In this document: positions 5,460-5,622 of the stretch, one piece after another
How the letters are laid out: every line of letters starts with the position of its first letter
How positions within the stretch are numbered: the first letter of the stretch is position 1
Source of the DNA: an uncultured Peptococcaceae bacterium
GTDB lineage: Bacteria > Bacillota > Peptococcia > Peptococcales > Peptococcaceae
Direction: 5' to 3'
DNA: 5,622 nt
NCBI GenBank assembly: GCA_902496505.1
Contig: CABVBB010000177.1
Span: forward strand, 1-5,622
Made by a program: the position numbers and the translations under genes
The notes under the pieces: model-generated
Databases searched by the model: none
Told to the model about the DNA's origin: nothing
What the model saw: only the letters and a program-made list of their open reading frames with translations

Positions 5460-5622
5460 ATGCAGCGATCCAATGAAAATAAAGCGGACAACGAGCCGCA
5501 TGCGCATAGCAAGACAGGCAGACGGCTTCGCATGATCGAGAGCCTGATCTTGGTGGTGCTGCTGATCATTGGCGTGATGGTCTTTGTGCTGGAGATCAAC
5601 AGCAGCCTGCGGGATGATACGG
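5460..5622 (+). CDS. N-terminus of a membrane-anchored protein, 3' end outside window
   Basis: Only 54 residues are visible. ATG 5460 has GAGGTG (5447-5452) 7 bases upstream and an extended -10 promoter about 50 bases further up. A polar 24-residue leader ending in basic RRLR (21-24) is followed by one hydrophobic helix of about 17 residues (28-44, rich in L, V and I) and then EINSSLRDDT. By the positive-inside rule the leader is cytoplasmic and the chain after residue 45 lies outside the membrane. It has no cleavage site or lipobox. This start is typical of single- or double-pass sensor proteins (diguanylate cyclases/phosphodiesterases, histidine kinases, chemoreceptors). Which of these it is cannot be decided here. 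The frame stays open to the window edge. Confidence 0.75.
   Translation, partial: MQRSNENKADNEPHAHSKTGRRLRMIESLILVVLLIIGVMVFVLEINSSLRDDT

Noticed and set aside
5271..5507. Open frames on the - strand across the divergent intergenic region
   Set aside because: They lie over an AT-rich promoter region and the start of the gene at 5460. They have no ribosome binding site, and their composition (Ser, Phe, Ile) looks non-coding.

Overview
The window reads as an ordinary chromosomal stretch of an anaerobic Bacillota-type bacterium. GC content is intermediate by eye. Starts are ATG preceded by strong AAGGAG/GAGGAGG-type ribosome binding sites, promoters fit the sigma-A consensus, and there are long factor-independent terminator hairpins. 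The gene families (LmrB-like DHA2 transporter, GGDEF-EAL proteins, clostridial-style HD hydrolase, PaaI-like thioesterase) fit Clostridia or Negativicutes. A Selenomonas/Megasphaera-like origin is my guess and is not proven by the sequence.

Layout, left to right. (1) The window opens inside a + strand gene for a GGDEF-EAL cyclic-di-GMP protein, ending at 1298 and followed by a 22-bp terminator hairpin (1306-1364). (2) A clear promoter (1405-1433) drives a + strand pair: a 14-helix DHA2/EmrB-type drug efflux transporter (1488-2939) and, 36 bases further on, a SMI1/KNR4 (SUKH) family protein (2976-3581). (3) A bidirectional terminator with an 18-bp perfect stem (3668-3723) separates these from three - strand genes. 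(4) On the - strand, a promoter at 4680-4708 drives an HD-domain hydrolase (4115-4648) whose 3' end overlaps the start of a PaaI-like hotdog thioesterase (3735-4127). (5) Upstream of them, also on the - strand, lies a 168-residue protein I do not recognise (4746-5252), with an 8+8 inverted repeat just before its ribosome binding site. (6) A 207-base divergent intergenic region carries an extended -10 promoter for a + strand gene that begins at 5460 and runs off the window. Its visible part is a short cytoplasmic leader and one membrane helix, as in a membrane-anchored signalling protein.

There is no RNA gene, mobile element, CRISPR array or phage signature. No gene-free stretch exceeds 300 bases; the largest is 207. 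I found no convincing novel system. The points most worth a second look are the operator-like repeat before the unknown gene, the SUKH gene co-transcribed with an efflux pump and no visible toxin, and the coupled HD hydrolase/thioesterase pair.
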